Assembly (NCBI RefSeq): GCF_946221145.1
Contig: NZ_CAMIOH010000090.1
Coordinates: 1 to 11,988, forward strand
DNA length: 11,988 nucleotides
Origin: an uncultured Paracoccus sp.
GTDB lineage: Bacteria > Pseudomonadota > Alphaproteobacteria > Rhodobacterales > Rhodobacteraceae
Reading direction: 5' to 3'
Shown here: piece after piece, positions 1 through 7,165 of the stretch
Position numbering within the stretch: the stretch's first letter is position 1
Layout: each line of letters starts with the position of its first letter
Made by a program: the position numbers and the translations under genes
The notes under the pieces: generated by a model
Databases searched by the model: none
What the model was told of the DNA's origin: nothing
Seen by the model: only the letters and a program-made list of their open reading frames with translations

Positions 1-490
1 ATGATCACGTCGAACAGTGCGATGTGCCTGGCATTGCCGGCTGTCATGCCCTGGCCCGACTGTCCGGCCGATTCCATGGCCTGTGCCTGAGTGAAGGCCC
101 GCGCCAGATCGGGCTTGCTCAACGCGGCCAGGATCGCGCCAGAAACCGGTTTCCAACTTGCGCTGAAGCCCAGAGACTGCACGAAAGCCGTGGCTGGTGA
201 TCGGGGAGATGCCGACCGCATCACGGCGGGCGCATTGACAGATGAAACGGCGTTCACGTGCATGGCGCCTGCCAGACGGGAAATCGTCAGCCAAGGCCCT
301 GATGATGGGCCGACAGAGCGCGCGGCGGAATTTTCAAGTGTCGCCAAGTTTAAAGGCTTTGATCGCGACCTCTGCGCCATGACCGCACGGGTGGCGGCGT
401 GATCACGGGTTGCCGTCTTCCTGATGCGACAAGGCCGGATGGTGCCGCTGTCCCTTGACGCGTGGCGCGACTTCGGCCCTTGATCGCATC
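1..490. other. Left-edge region without a confidently assigned gene
   Basis: No reading frame here can be assigned to a family. On the minus strand a frame starting at an ATG at 380-378 stays open to the window edge (126 codons, with further ATGs at 263 and 221). Its end resembles coding sequence rich in Ala, Gln and Ser, with G/C-ending codons from about position 130 leftward. A second minus-strand frame and a plus-strand frame (91-402) are open over much the same stretch, so openness alone says little. No Shine-Dalgarno sequence precedes any of these starts, and third-position GC is lower than in the genes to the right. It could be the start of a leftward gene, a decayed gene, or non-coding DNA. 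Positions 403-490 hold nothing I recognise. Confidence 0.3.
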
Positions 491-2185
491 ATGCAGGATC
501 GGACCGCCATCAATCCCCGCCGACAGGGCCTTGGACAACTGCTTGCCGGCAAGGTGTCCGGGGTGGGCCTGGTGCTGGGCGCGCTGTTCATGGCGGCCTC
601 GCTGACGCCCAGCCTGATTCCGCGTGGCGAGGGGGTGCAGGGCGCGCTTGCCGGGGTCTGCTTCGCAGCAGGCTACGGGGTGGCGGTGCTGCTGCGATGG
701 GTCTGGGTCACGCTGGACCTGCCGCTGATCGGCGGGCGGCTGGGACGCCGCCTGCTGGGGGCATCGGCCCTTGTCGCCGCGCTGATCGTGGGGTGGTTCC
801 TGTGGCGGGCGACGGACTGGCAGAATTCGATCCGCGCGCCGATGGGAATGCCGCTGGCGCCGCCGGAACTGCCGCTGATGATCGGCGCCATCGCGTTCGG
901 CGTCGCCACGGTCCTGCTGACGCTGGGCAAGCTGGCGGCGCTGTTCGTCAGCCGCCTGATCGCGCGCATCGCGCAGGTGGTGCCGCGCCGCGCCGCGCAT
1001 CTGCTGGGGCTGATCATCGGCGGGGTGCTGCTGTGGTCCCTGGCCAACGGCGTCTTGTTCAGCGGCTTCATCCGCACCGCCGACAGTTCCGCCCGCGCGC
1101 TTGACGCGGTGATCCCGCCCGACATCCAGCCCCCTGCCGATCCCCTGCGCACCGGCAGCCCCGCATCGCTGATCACGTGGGAGGATCTGGGCCGCGAAGG
1201 GCGCAACTTTATCGCCGCCACGCCGGTGCCCGACCAGATCGCCGCGGTCGCGGGCGGCACGGTGATGCAGCCGCTGCGCGCCTATGTGGGCCTGAACGCC
1301 GCCGACACGGTCGAGGATCGCGCCGCCCTTGCCGTGGCCGAACTGGATCGCATCGGCGGCTTTGACCGGTCTGTGCTGGTGATCGCCATGCCGACCGGCA
1401 CCGGCTGGCTGGATCCGGCGGCAATGCTGACGCTGGAATACCTGCATCGCGGCGATGTGGCGACGGTGGCGATGCAGTATTCCTATCTGCAAAGCTGGAT
1501 CTCGCTTCTGGTCGAACCGGAATATTCGGCCGAGGCCGGGCGCGCCCTGTTCAGCGCGGTCTATCGCCACTGGCTGACCCTGCCCGAAGGCGACCGGCCC
1601 AACCTGTACCTGTACGGGCTGTCGCTGGGCGCCTACAGCTCGCAGCAATCGCTGCGCCTGTCCGAAATGATCGACCAGCCCTTTGCAGGCGCGCTGTGGG
1701 TCGGCCCGCCCTTCGTCAGCCCGCTGTGGCAGACGCTGACCCAGGAACGCGACCCGGCCTCGCCCGCCTGGCTGCCGCGCATGGACCAGGGCCAGACGGT
1801 GCGGTTCACCAACGGCAAGCAGGGCCTGACCTTGCAGGATGTCTGGGGCGGGGTGCGCATCGTCTATCTGCAATATGCCAGCGATCCGATCGTGTTCTTC
1901 GACACCGGATCGGCCTGGCGCCCGCCCGTCTGGATGACCCCGCCGCGCGGTCCCGACGTATCGCCCGATCTGCGGTGGTATCCCATCGTCAGCTTCCTGC
2001 AACTGGCCTTCGACATGGCCGTGTCGCTGCATGTGCCGATGGGCCACGGGCATCTCTATGCCTATGACGATCACATCGCGCCCTGGATGGCGGTGACGCA
2101 GCCGTCCGGTTGGGACGACGCCGGGCTGGACCGGCTGCGGCAGCATTTCCTGCGGTTGCAGGCGGCTGACCGCGCAGCGGACTGA
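491..2185 (+). CDS. Membrane-anchored alpha/beta-hydrolase (Abhydrolase_9 family)
   Basis: A 564-residue protein with an N-terminal membrane domain and a C-terminal alpha/beta-hydrolase domain, the layout of the Abhydrolase_9_N plus Abhydrolase_9 family (COG4425-type). About five hydrophobic segments are visible near residues 22-39, 51-71, 88-105, 128-150 and 170-190. The family phrase SLTPSLIPR sits at 37-45. The nucleophile elbow is GLSLG at 376-380 (Ser378), followed by AYSSQQ and later by the phrase ALWVGPPF. Likely catalytic partners are Asp465 in YASDP and His519 or His521 in MGHGHLY. The catalytic domain is probably soluble beside the membrane; the substrate of this family is not known to me, and an esterase or lipase-like role is only inferred. 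I chose the ATG at 491; a TTG 12 codons upstream (455) is possible. Neither has a clear Shine-Dalgarno sequence. The next gene starts 64 bases downstream with no terminator between. Confidence 0.85.
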   Translation: MQDRTAINPRRQGLGQLLAGKVSGVGLVLGALFMAASLTPSLIPRGEGVQGALAGVCFAAGYGVAVLLRWVWVTLDLPLIGGRLGRRLLGASALVAALIVGWFLWRATDWQNSIRAPMGMPLAPPELPLMIGAIAFGVATVLLTLGKLAALFVSRLIARIAQVVPRRAAHLLGLIIGGVLLWSLANGVLFSGFIRTADSSARALDAVIPPDIQPPADPLRTGSPASLITWEDLGREGRNFIAATPVPDQIAAVAGGTVMQPLRAYVGLNAADTVEDRAALAVAELDRIGGFDRSVLVIAMPTGTGWLDPAAMLTLEYLHRGDVATVAMQYSYLQSWISLLVEPEYSAEAGRALFSAVYRHWLTLPEGDRPNLYLYGLSLGAYSSQQSLRLSEMIDQPFAGALWVGPPFVSPLWQTLTQERDPASPAWLPRMDQGQTVRFTNGKQGLTLQDVWGGVRIVYLQYASDPIVFFDTGSAWRPPVWMTPPRGPDVSPDLRWYPIVSFLQLAFDMAVSLHVPMGHGHLYAYDDHIAPWMAVTQPSGWDDAGLDRLRQHFLRLQAADRAAD

Positions 2186-2249
2186 CGGCCCGGCGATCTG
2201 CACATTCTGCAAGACCACCCCTTGCGACCCCCGTCCCCGCCGCCTAACG

Positions 2250-3215
2250 ATGGGCCGTCCGATACAGACGGTCCCGCACCCCATGCCCCACCAGAACCCG
2301 ATGCAGGGGATCCTGCTGAAATGCGCCAGCGTGGCGGTGTTCACCGTCATGGCCGCCCTGATCAAGGCGACATCGGAAACCGCCGCCGTTCCGCCCGGCC
2401 AGCAGGTGTTCTTCCGGTCGCTGTTCGCGATCCCGGTGATCCTGGCCTGGCTGGCGATGCGCGGCGAGTTGTCGGTGGGGCTGCGCACCGTGCGGCCCAT
2501 CGGCCATGTCTATCGCGGCGTCATCGGCACCGCGGCCATGGCGCTGAACTTCTGGGCCCTGGCGCTGCTGCCTTTTCCCGAGGTGACGGCCATCGGCTAT
2601 GCCTCGCCGCTGCTGGTGGTGATCTTTGCCGCGATGTTTCTGGGCGAGGACGTGCGCCTGTTCCGCCTGTCCATGGTCGGCATGGGGCTGACCGGCGTGG
2701 TGATCGTGCTGTCCCCGCAATTCACGGCCCAGGCCGATCCCGATCCCTATCGGACGCTGGGGGCGGTCGTGGCCTTTGGCGGCGCGGTCACGGCGGCCCT
2801 GGCGCAGCTGTTCATCCGCAAGCTGGTCCAGGACGAGCGCACTTCGGCCATCGTGTTCTGGTTCTCCTTCACCTCGACCATGCTGGGGCTCGCGACGCTG
2901 CCCTTTGGCTGGGTGATGCCGGATGCCACCACGGCGGCGATGCTGGTCGGCAGCGGCATCCTGGGCGGGGTGGCGCAGATCCTGCTGACCTCGGCCTATC
3001 GCTTTGCCGATGCCTCGCTGGTGGCGCCGTTCGAATATGTCTCGATGCTGCTGGCCATCGCGATCGGCTGGTATGTCTTTGCCGAAGCGCCGACCCATGT
3101 GGTGCTGCTGGGCGCGGCCTTGGTCATCACCGCGGGCATCCTGATCATCTGGCGCGAACGCCGGCTGGGCCTGGAACGCAACCGCCAGCGAAAGGCGATG
3201 ACGCCGCAGGGCTGA
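2250..3215 (+). CDS. DMT-superfamily (EamA) inner-membrane permease
   Basis: A 321-residue, very hydrophobic protein with two EamA repeats, at about residues 20-155 and 170-302, giving about ten membrane helices. Each repeat shows the usual pattern of four to five helices, with charged, Arg/Lys-rich turns between helices (for example LGEDVRLFR at 131-139). The second ends in a basic cytoplasmic tail. The length is normal for the family. DMT/EamA proteins are mostly exporters or exchangers of amino acids and small metabolites in the inner membrane. The cargo cannot be told from the sequence; the cysteine synthase gene 80 bases downstream makes a sulfur or amino-acid compound conceivable but not shown. 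Starts at 2283 and 2301 are equally possible because none has a good Shine-Dalgarno sequence; the first helix begins near residue 20, so all would give an intact transporter. Confidence 0.85.
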   Translation: MGRPIQTVPHPMPHQNPMQGILLKCASVAVFTVMAALIKATSETAAVPPGQQVFFRSLFAIPVILAWLAMRGELSVGLRTVRPIGHVYRGVIGTAAMALNFWALALLPFPEVTAIGYASPLLVVIFAAMFLGEDVRLFRLSMVGMGLTGVVIVLSPQFTAQADPDPYRTLGAVVAFGGAVTAALAQLFIRKLVQDERTSAIVFWFSFTSTMLGLATLPFGWVMPDATTAAMLVGSGILGGVAQILLTSAYRFADASLVAPFEYVSMLLAIAIGWYVFAEAPTHVVLLGAALVITAGILIIWRERRLGLERNRQRKAMTPQG

Positions 3216-3295
3216 CCCGCACGGCGATCTGGCCGTTCCGCAGGGTTCGATGCTAGGATCCCCCGAACGGGCCACATGACGCAGGAGGGGTTGGC

Positions 3296-4372
3296 ATGTC
3301 TGGAACCATCAGGACGACCAAGGGGCGCGGCAGGCTGTATGACAGCATCCTGGACACGGTGGGCGACACCCCGGTGATCCGGGTGAACAACCTGGCCCCG
3401 GACGGGGTGACCATCTTCGTGAAGGCGGAATTCTTCAACCCCGCCGCATCCGTCAAGGACCGGCTGGCGCTGAACATCATCGAGGCCGCCGAACGGTCAG
3501 GCGCCCTGCAGCCCGGCCAGACCGTGGTCGAGGCGACCAGCGGCAATACCGGTATCGGCCTGGCGATGGTCTGCGCGCAGAAGGGCTATCCGCTGGTGGT
3601 GACGATGGTCGAAAGCTTCTCGGTCGAACGGCGGCGGCTGATGCGGATGCTGGGCGCCAGGGTGGTCCTGACGCCCAAGGAGCAGAAGGGCACCGGGATG
3701 TACAACAAGGCGGTCGAGCTGGCGGAAAAGCACGGCTGGTTCCTGGCCCGCCAGTTCGAGACCGAGGCCAATGCCGACATCCACGAAGCGACCACCGCGC
3801 AGGAAATCCTGGGCGATTTCACCGGGCAGCGGCTGGATTACGTCGTCACCGGCTATGGCACCGGCGGCACCGTGACGGGCCTGTCGCGCGTGCTGCGCCG
3901 GGAACGGCCCGACACCCGGATCATCCTGACCGAACCCGCCAATGCCGCCCTTGTCAGCAGCGGCACCCCGCAGCAGCGCGGCGACGATCATGCCCCCGCC
4001 GCCAGCCATCCCGCGTTCCAGCCGCATCCGATCCAGGGCTGGACCCCCGACTTCATCCCCTGGGTGCTGCAAGAGGCCCTGGATACGGACGGCTATGACG
4101 ACCTGATCCCCGTGCCGGGTCCCGAAGGCATGGACTGGGCGCGCAAGCTGGCATCTCGCGAAGGCATCCTGACCGGGGTATCGGGCGGATCGACCTTTGC
4201 GGTGGCCATGCGGATCGCCGAAACCGCCGAACCCGGCACCGTCATTCTGGCGATGCTGCCCGATACCGGGGAACGATACCTGTCCACGCCGCTGTTCCAG
4301 GACATTGCCGAGGATATGGACGAGGCGGAACGCGCGCTGTCGGAATCGACGCCCGGATACCGGCTGGGGTGA
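3296..4372 (+). CDS. cysK: Cysteine synthase, CysK-type (O-acetylserine sulfhydrylase)
   Basis: A 358-residue PLP enzyme of fold type II that would make L-cysteine from O-acetylserine and sulfide in the cytoplasm. The PLP lysine is Lys54 in the NPAASVKDR block. The substrate loop TSGNTG is at 81-86, the PLP phosphate loop GTGGT at 188-192, and the C-terminal block LPDTGERYLST at 321-331. Two places differ from the E. coli CysK pattern. Residues 215-245 carry a longer loop before the IQG motif, which reads IQGWTPDF instead of IQGIGAGF, and the late SSGA-type motif reads SGGST (296-300). I recall these as usual in alphaproteobacterial CysK, so I keep the assignment, although a related beta-replacement specificity is possible. 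The start is firm: AGGAGG at 3283-3288 lies 7 bases before the ATG. No U-tract terminator follows; the next gene has its own long leader. Confidence 0.88.
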   Translation: MSGTIRTTKGRGRLYDSILDTVGDTPVIRVNNLAPDGVTIFVKAEFFNPAASVKDRLALNIIEAAERSGALQPGQTVVEATSGNTGIGLAMVCAQKGYPLVVTMVESFSVERRRLMRMLGARVVLTPKEQKGTGMYNKAVELAEKHGWFLARQFETEANADIHEATTAQEILGDFTGQRLDYVVTGYGTGGTVTGLSRVLRRERPDTRIILTEPANAALVSSGTPQQRGDDHAPAASHPAFQPHPIQGWTPDFIPWVLQEALDTDGYDDLIPVPGPEGMDWARKLASREGILTGVSGGSTFAVAMRIAETAEPGTVILAMLPDTGERYLSTPLFQDIAEDMDEAERALSESTPGYRLG

Positions 4373-4375
4373 TCC

Positions 4376-4448
4376 CATGCACGGGCTGCATGTCGGGTCT
4401 GCGCATTTGCTGCGTTGCAGCGTGGCGGTGCAGACCCCATGTATGGGG
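4376..4448 (+). promoter_or_regulatory. Three short perfect inverted repeats in a small-gene leader
   Basis: Between the cysK stop and the small ORF at 4480 lie three perfect palindromes: CATGCA-N5-TGCATG (4376-4392), GCTGC-GTT-GCAGC (4409-4421) and CCCCAT-GT-ATGGGG (4435-4448). The middle one contains CTGC-N3-GCAG, the form of site bound by PhaR, the polyhydroxyalkanoate regulator of Paracoccus and Rhodobacter. What is seen is the sequence symmetry; binding by PhaR or any protein is inference. None is followed by a U-run, so they are not terminators. I could not place a convincing -35/-10 pair among them. Confidence 0.5.
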
Positions 4449-4479
4449 CGTCAACCAAAGACAGAAAGAGAGACGGACC

Positions 4480-4653
4480 ATGACCGCCCTCCGCACCGCC
4501 ATGACCCGCATCCGCGCGTTCCTGGACGTGATGGGTTCCGCGATTTCCGCCGCAGCCGCCGTGCGCTCGCACCACGCGCCCGCTGCGTCCGACCTGCGCT
4601 GCCTGGGGATTGCGCCGACCCCGACCGTCATGACGGCCCTGTCGCGCGCCTGA
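4480..4653 (+). CDS. Small protein of unknown function (57 residues)
   Basis: A short open frame beginning MTALRTAMTRIRAFLDVMG. An amphipathic N-terminal helix is followed by an Ala-rich stretch (21-28), a His-His pair at 31-32 and a C-terminal DLRCLGIAP block with a single Cys41. The layout (basic helix, Ala-rich linker, then Asp-x-x-x-Leu-Gly-Ile) is loosely like small DUF1127-type proteins of alphaproteobacteria, but the typical Arg/Asp-rich end is not there, so I do not claim membership. In favour of a real gene are its own leader with inverted repeats, G/C-ending codons, a purine-rich AGAGAG tract 8-13 bases before the ATG, and a strong terminator 22 bases after the stop. An in-frame upstream start at 4369 would overlap the cysK stop and is unlikely. 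Confidence 0.55.
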   Translation: MTALRTAMTRIRAFLDVMGSAISAAAAVRSHHAPAASDLRCLGIAPTPTVMTALSRA

Positions 4654-4675
4654 GCGCCGACCGATCCGACGACCC

Positions 4676-4702
4676 GGCCCGCCACTGGCGGGCCTTTTGT
4701 TT
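4676..4702 (+). terminator. Rho-independent terminator of the small gene
   Basis: A perfect 8-bp GC stem, GGCCCGCC / GGCGGGCC, with the loop ACT is followed directly by TTTTGTTT (4695-4702). The shape and U-tract fit an intrinsic terminator ending transcription of the 57-residue gene, and possibly readthrough from cysK. Confidence 0.88.
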
Positions 4703-4741
4703 CATGATTGGTCCCATGGGGTGCTGCATGGCAGGGACTTG

Positions 4742-5116
4742 TCATCCGCCCGACGCCTTTCGGTGACCAGGCAGACCGGGTCGTTGGCGCTTGCGACATC
4801 CCAGCCAGTCCTGCGCGTATTCAACAGACAGAGCAACCAAAGCACGAACCGCCATGGCTTTGGGCATTGGCTCGTCACAGATGCGCGATCCGCGGCGCCA
4901 GTATCGCGCCAACATTTCTGGCGGCCATCGTTTCTGGCGGATTTTCGCGTCCCTTCGGCCCGATCGACTGACCTCTAACTATATACCGCAATTCTCAGAC
5001 GCCATCGCTGGGCGCCTTCAAAACCGGGCAGCCATCACCAGCCGACCGTCATGCAGGCCGGCGAACCATGTGCGCGCCTTGTCGCTCGCAATCATCCAGC
5101 CCCGGCAGCGCGCCAT
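4742..5116 (-). pseudogene. Possible decayed gene, family unknown
   Basis: One minus-strand frame reads protein-like over most of this stretch but is broken by in-frame stops. From an ATG at 5116 it gives 32 residues ending HDGRLVMAARF and a TGA at 5020-5018. After 13 codons comes a TAG (4981-4979), then an open run to a TGA at 4744-4742. Within that run an ATG at 4915 would give 57 residues (RYWRRGSRICDEP, then ALVALSVEYAQDW). Third-position GC is clearly lower than in neighbouring genes. I recognise no family. It may be a remnant of a transferred or mobile gene, or chance. The rest of the 4703-5253 gap, about 550 bases, holds no gene that I can support. Confidence 0.25.
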
Positions 5117-5253
5117 GCCATGTCCGGCGGCACGGTTCGCTCGCCCCCCTGAACACGAATTCCACTGGTCCCCGACCAGTCGGCGCGCAGCCGCTCACCT
5201 CACGGGCCAACCTGCACCAGAATGTGATCGCGTGTCGGCCCGGCCGCCGGCCG

Positions 5254-5934
5254 TCACTGTTCGGTCTCTCTCAGCAGCCCGTGGGCCACGGTATAGTCGA
5301 TGCAGGCCCGGATGTGGCCGTCCAGCACGGACTGGGCGCGTGCCGTGTCGTGATCCAGGGCAGCGGCCAGCAGCGCGTCATGTTCAGCGGTGGCCTGTTC
5401 GCCGCGATACATCACCAGCAGCACCTGATAGCGCAGGAAGCGGTCGAAGATGCGGTGATGCGTCGCCAGCAGTTCGCCCGATCCGCAGGCCGAAATCAGC
5501 GCGACGTGAAATTCGCGGTCGAACCGCTTCCAGTCCTCGGTCACGGAACGGTCGCCCGATTGCATCAGCGCCTCCATCCGCGACAGCTTGTGATGCGCCG
5601 CCAGCACCCGCGATTCCCAGTCCAGGCCCCCCTTGGCAAAGGATAGCCCCAGCCCGTGCTGCTCCAGCAGCAGCCGCATGTCGGCGATCTCGCGCAATTC
5701 ACGCGCGGACACTGGGGCGACCTCGAAGCCCTTGGCGGCCTCGAAATGGATCAGCCCCTCGGAGACCAGCCGGGGCAGAACCTCGCGCAGCGTCGTGGTG
5801 CTGACATCATAGGTCTTGCGCAACGGCTCCAGCCGCAGCCGGGCGCCGGGTGCCAGGCGGCCGAAGATGATGTCGTTGCGCAGGCGCAGGTAAAGCCCGC
5901 GGCCGACGCTGTCCCCCGATTCCAGCGATCCCAT
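5254..5934 (-). CDS. GntR-family transcriptional regulator with FCD domain
   Basis: A 226-residue regulator. An N-terminal winged helix-turn-helix spans residues 12-75 (DIIFGRLAPGARL, then VSTTTLREVLPRLVSEGLI, and the wing GFEVAPVS). The C-terminal all-helical FCD ligand domain spans about 85-215. The FCD metal/ligand residues are visible: Asp139 and His143 in FDREFHVAL, His185 in EHDALL and His207 in DGHI. FCD regulators usually sense carboxylic acids and repress neighbouring catabolic or transport genes. Start: a GGGGAGGA ribosome site (complement of 5940-5947) lies 5 bases before the ATG. It is divergent from the TRAP operon 186 bases away, so it very likely controls that operon and itself from the shared AT-rich region. 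Length is normal and nothing is missing. Confidence 0.92.
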   Translation of the reverse strand: MGSLESGDSVGRGLYLRLRNDIIFGRLAPGARLRLEPLRKTYDVSTTTLREVLPRLVSEGLIHFEAAKGFEVAPVSARELREIADMRLLLEQHGLGLSFAKGGLDWESRVLAAHHKLSRMEALMQSGDRSVTEDWKRFDREFHVALISACGSGELLATHHRIFDRFLRYQVLLVMYRGEQATAEHDALLAAALDHDTARAQSVLDGHIRACIDYTVAHGLLRETEQ

Positions 5935-5997
5935 GACAGTCCTCCCCCCGCTTTCTTGTCACTGCGGATCGTCGCCCGCAAGGACGATCATGAGAGG

Positions 5998-6029
5998 ATC
6001 ATATGCTTATATAGATACTATACTATGAT
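5998..6029. promoter_or_regulatory. Candidate GntR operator and promoter region, AT-rich palindromes
   Basis: In an otherwise GC-rich window this block is strikingly AT-rich. It holds a perfect repeat TATAG-ATA-CTATA (6010-6022) within a wider pair ATCATA (5998-6003) / TATGAT (6024-6029). On the minus strand, TTGTGA and TATATA sit 17 bases apart (about 6036 to 6008) as a weak promoter for the regulator gene. On the plus strand TATACT (6019-6024) resembles a -10 without a good -35. Position between divergent regulator and transporter genes makes this the likely operator of the FCD regulator; that is inference. Confidence 0.5.
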
Positions 6030-6030
6030 T

Positions 6031-6081
6031 TCACAATCAGGTGTTGATCCTTGGCTTTCGTGCTGTCACAATCGTCACAAT
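6031..6081 (+). repeat. Three TCACAAT direct repeats upstream of the TRAP operon
   Basis: TCACAAT occurs at 6031-6037, 6066-6072 and 6075-6081. The last two form a tandem GTCACAATC / GTCACAATG with a period of 9. They lie between the AT-rich palindromes and the start at 6121. They could bind a second regulator or an activator; function is not shown. Confidence 0.4.
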
Positions 6082-6120
6082 GAGCCGGAGAGGAGAGCCG
6101 GATTCGATGGGGAGGATCAG

Positions 6121-7113
6121 ATGACCACAGGAATGACGCGGCGCGCTGCCGTGATGACGGGGGCTGCGACGCTGGCGGTGCCGTTTCTTGCCAGGGGGGC
6201 GCGGGCGCAGGATTCAGCCCGGATCCGCTTTTCGGCGGTGTTTTCCGAACAGGACATCCGCGCCGGGATGATGAAGCAGTTCGCCGCCGAGATCGGCGAG
6301 GGCTTTCAGTATCAGGGCTTTTACGGCGGCACCCTGTTCAAGCAGGGCACCGAACTGGTCGCGCTTCAACGCGGCAACCTGGAAATGGGCAATATCGCGC
6401 CGCAGGACGTGGCGAACCAGTTGCCGGCATGGTCCTCGCTGACCTCGGGCTATCTGTTCCGCGACGCGGCGCATCTGACGACCTTCTTTGCATCAGATCT
6501 GGGCGCCGAGATGAAGGCCAGTGCCGAGGAGGCGCTGAGCATCAAGATCCTGGGCCCGACCTTCTTCGGCACCCGGCAGGTCGGCCTGCGCGGCGACAAG
6601 GAAATCAGGACGCCCGCCGATCTGTCCGGCGTCAAGCTGCGGATGCCGGGCGGCGAGGCCTGGCAGTTCCTGGGCCAGGCGCTTGGCGCGAACCCGACGC
6701 CGATGGCCTATGCCGAGGTCTATACCGGGTTGCAGACCGGCGCCATCGACGGGCAGGACAACCCGCTGCCCAATGTCGAGAACATGAAGTTCTTCGAGGT
6801 GATGGACCAGATCGTCCTGACCGCGCATCTGGTGGCCTTCGACCTGCTGGTGACCTCGAAAACCTTCTGGGACGGGCTGTCTGCTGACCAGCAGGCCACC
6901 GTCCAGGCCGCCGCCGACAAGGCCATCGCCTGGTCCACCGCCGAGCATGTGACGCGCGAGGAAGAACTGGCCAGGTCCTTTGCCGAACGCGGGCTGAAGG
7001 TCTATGCGCCCGACATCGACGCCTTCCGCGCGCATGTCCAGCAGGTCTATCTGGAGTCGTCGCTGGCCGCCGACTGGCCCGCCGATATCCTGTCCCGCGT
7101 CGCGGCGATGTGA
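6121..7113 (+). CDS. dctP: TRAP transporter solute-binding protein, DctP type
   Basis: A 330-residue periplasmic binding protein that captures an organic acid and hands it to the DctQM membrane complex. The N-terminus has a Tat-like signal (TRRAAV at 6-11, a hydrophobic run, and a likely cut after ARA at 27-29). Family marks are present: LSGVKLRMPGGE (168-179), with Arg174 as the conserved carboxylate-binding arginine, and EVYTGLQTGAIDGQDNP (199-215). Start: GGGGAGGA at 6109-6116 lies 4 bases before the ATG. The frame stays open upstream to 5656, but that part is antisense to the regulator and is not coding. The ligand cannot be read off; the Arg implies a carboxylate. First gene of an operon with the two membrane subunits and a dehydroquinate dehydratase homologue. 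Confidence 0.92.
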   Translation: MTTGMTRRAAVMTGAATLAVPFLARGARAQDSARIRFSAVFSEQDIRAGMMKQFAAEIGEGFQYQGFYGGTLFKQGTELVALQRGNLEMGNIAPQDVANQLPAWSSLTSGYLFRDAAHLTTFFASDLGAEMKASAEEALSIKILGPTFFGTRQVGLRGDKEIRTPADLSGVKLRMPGGEAWQFLGQALGANPTPMAYAEVYTGLQTGAIDGQDNPLPNVENMKFFEVMDQIVLTAHLVAFDLLVTSKTFWDGLSADQQATVQAAADKAIAWSTAEHVTREEELARSFAERGLKVYAPDIDAFRAHVQQVYLESSLAADWPADILSRVAAM

Positions 7114-7120
7114 CGGCGCA

Positions 7121-7146
7121 TCTCTGGCGGGACAGCCCGCCAGAGA
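7121..7146 (+). promoter_or_regulatory. Intercistronic hairpin between binding protein and DctQ
   Basis: A perfect 11-bp stem, TCTCTGGCGGG paired with CCCGCCAGAGA, around the loop ACAG lies 7 bases after the binding-protein stop. No U-tract follows, so it is not a full intrinsic terminator. In TRAP and ABC operons such structures stabilise the upstream mRNA or partly attenuate readthrough, giving more binding protein than membrane subunits; that is the likely role here. Confidence 0.75.
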
Positions 7147-7165
7147 GCCCCGCGAAAGGTGCCCC

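Noticed and set aside
350..2500. A 716-codon open frame on the minus strand
   Set aside because: It is antisense to the alpha/beta-hydrolase and permease genes; its translation is low-complexity (Arg, Gln, Gly, His) and matches no family, as expected for the shadow of a GC-rich gene.
2244..3275. A 343-codon minus-strand frame
   Set aside because: Antisense to the EamA permease, with the same His/Gln/Arg-rich shadow composition.
4376..4392. CATGCA-N5-TGCATG as a cysK terminator
   Set aside because: The stem is only 6 bp and no U-tract follows.
5236..5253. GC-rich palindromic stretch just after the FCD regulator stop
   Set aside because: It has pairing ability but no U-tract, and such stretches are common at this GC content.
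4791..5804. A 337-codon plus-strand frame
   Set aside because: Overlaps the FCD regulator in antisense, and the rest is Arg/Pro/Ser-rich with no family features.
5656..6120. N-terminal extension of the solute-binding protein
   Set aside because: It is antisense to the FCD regulator; the Shine-Dalgarno and signal peptide fix the start at 6121.
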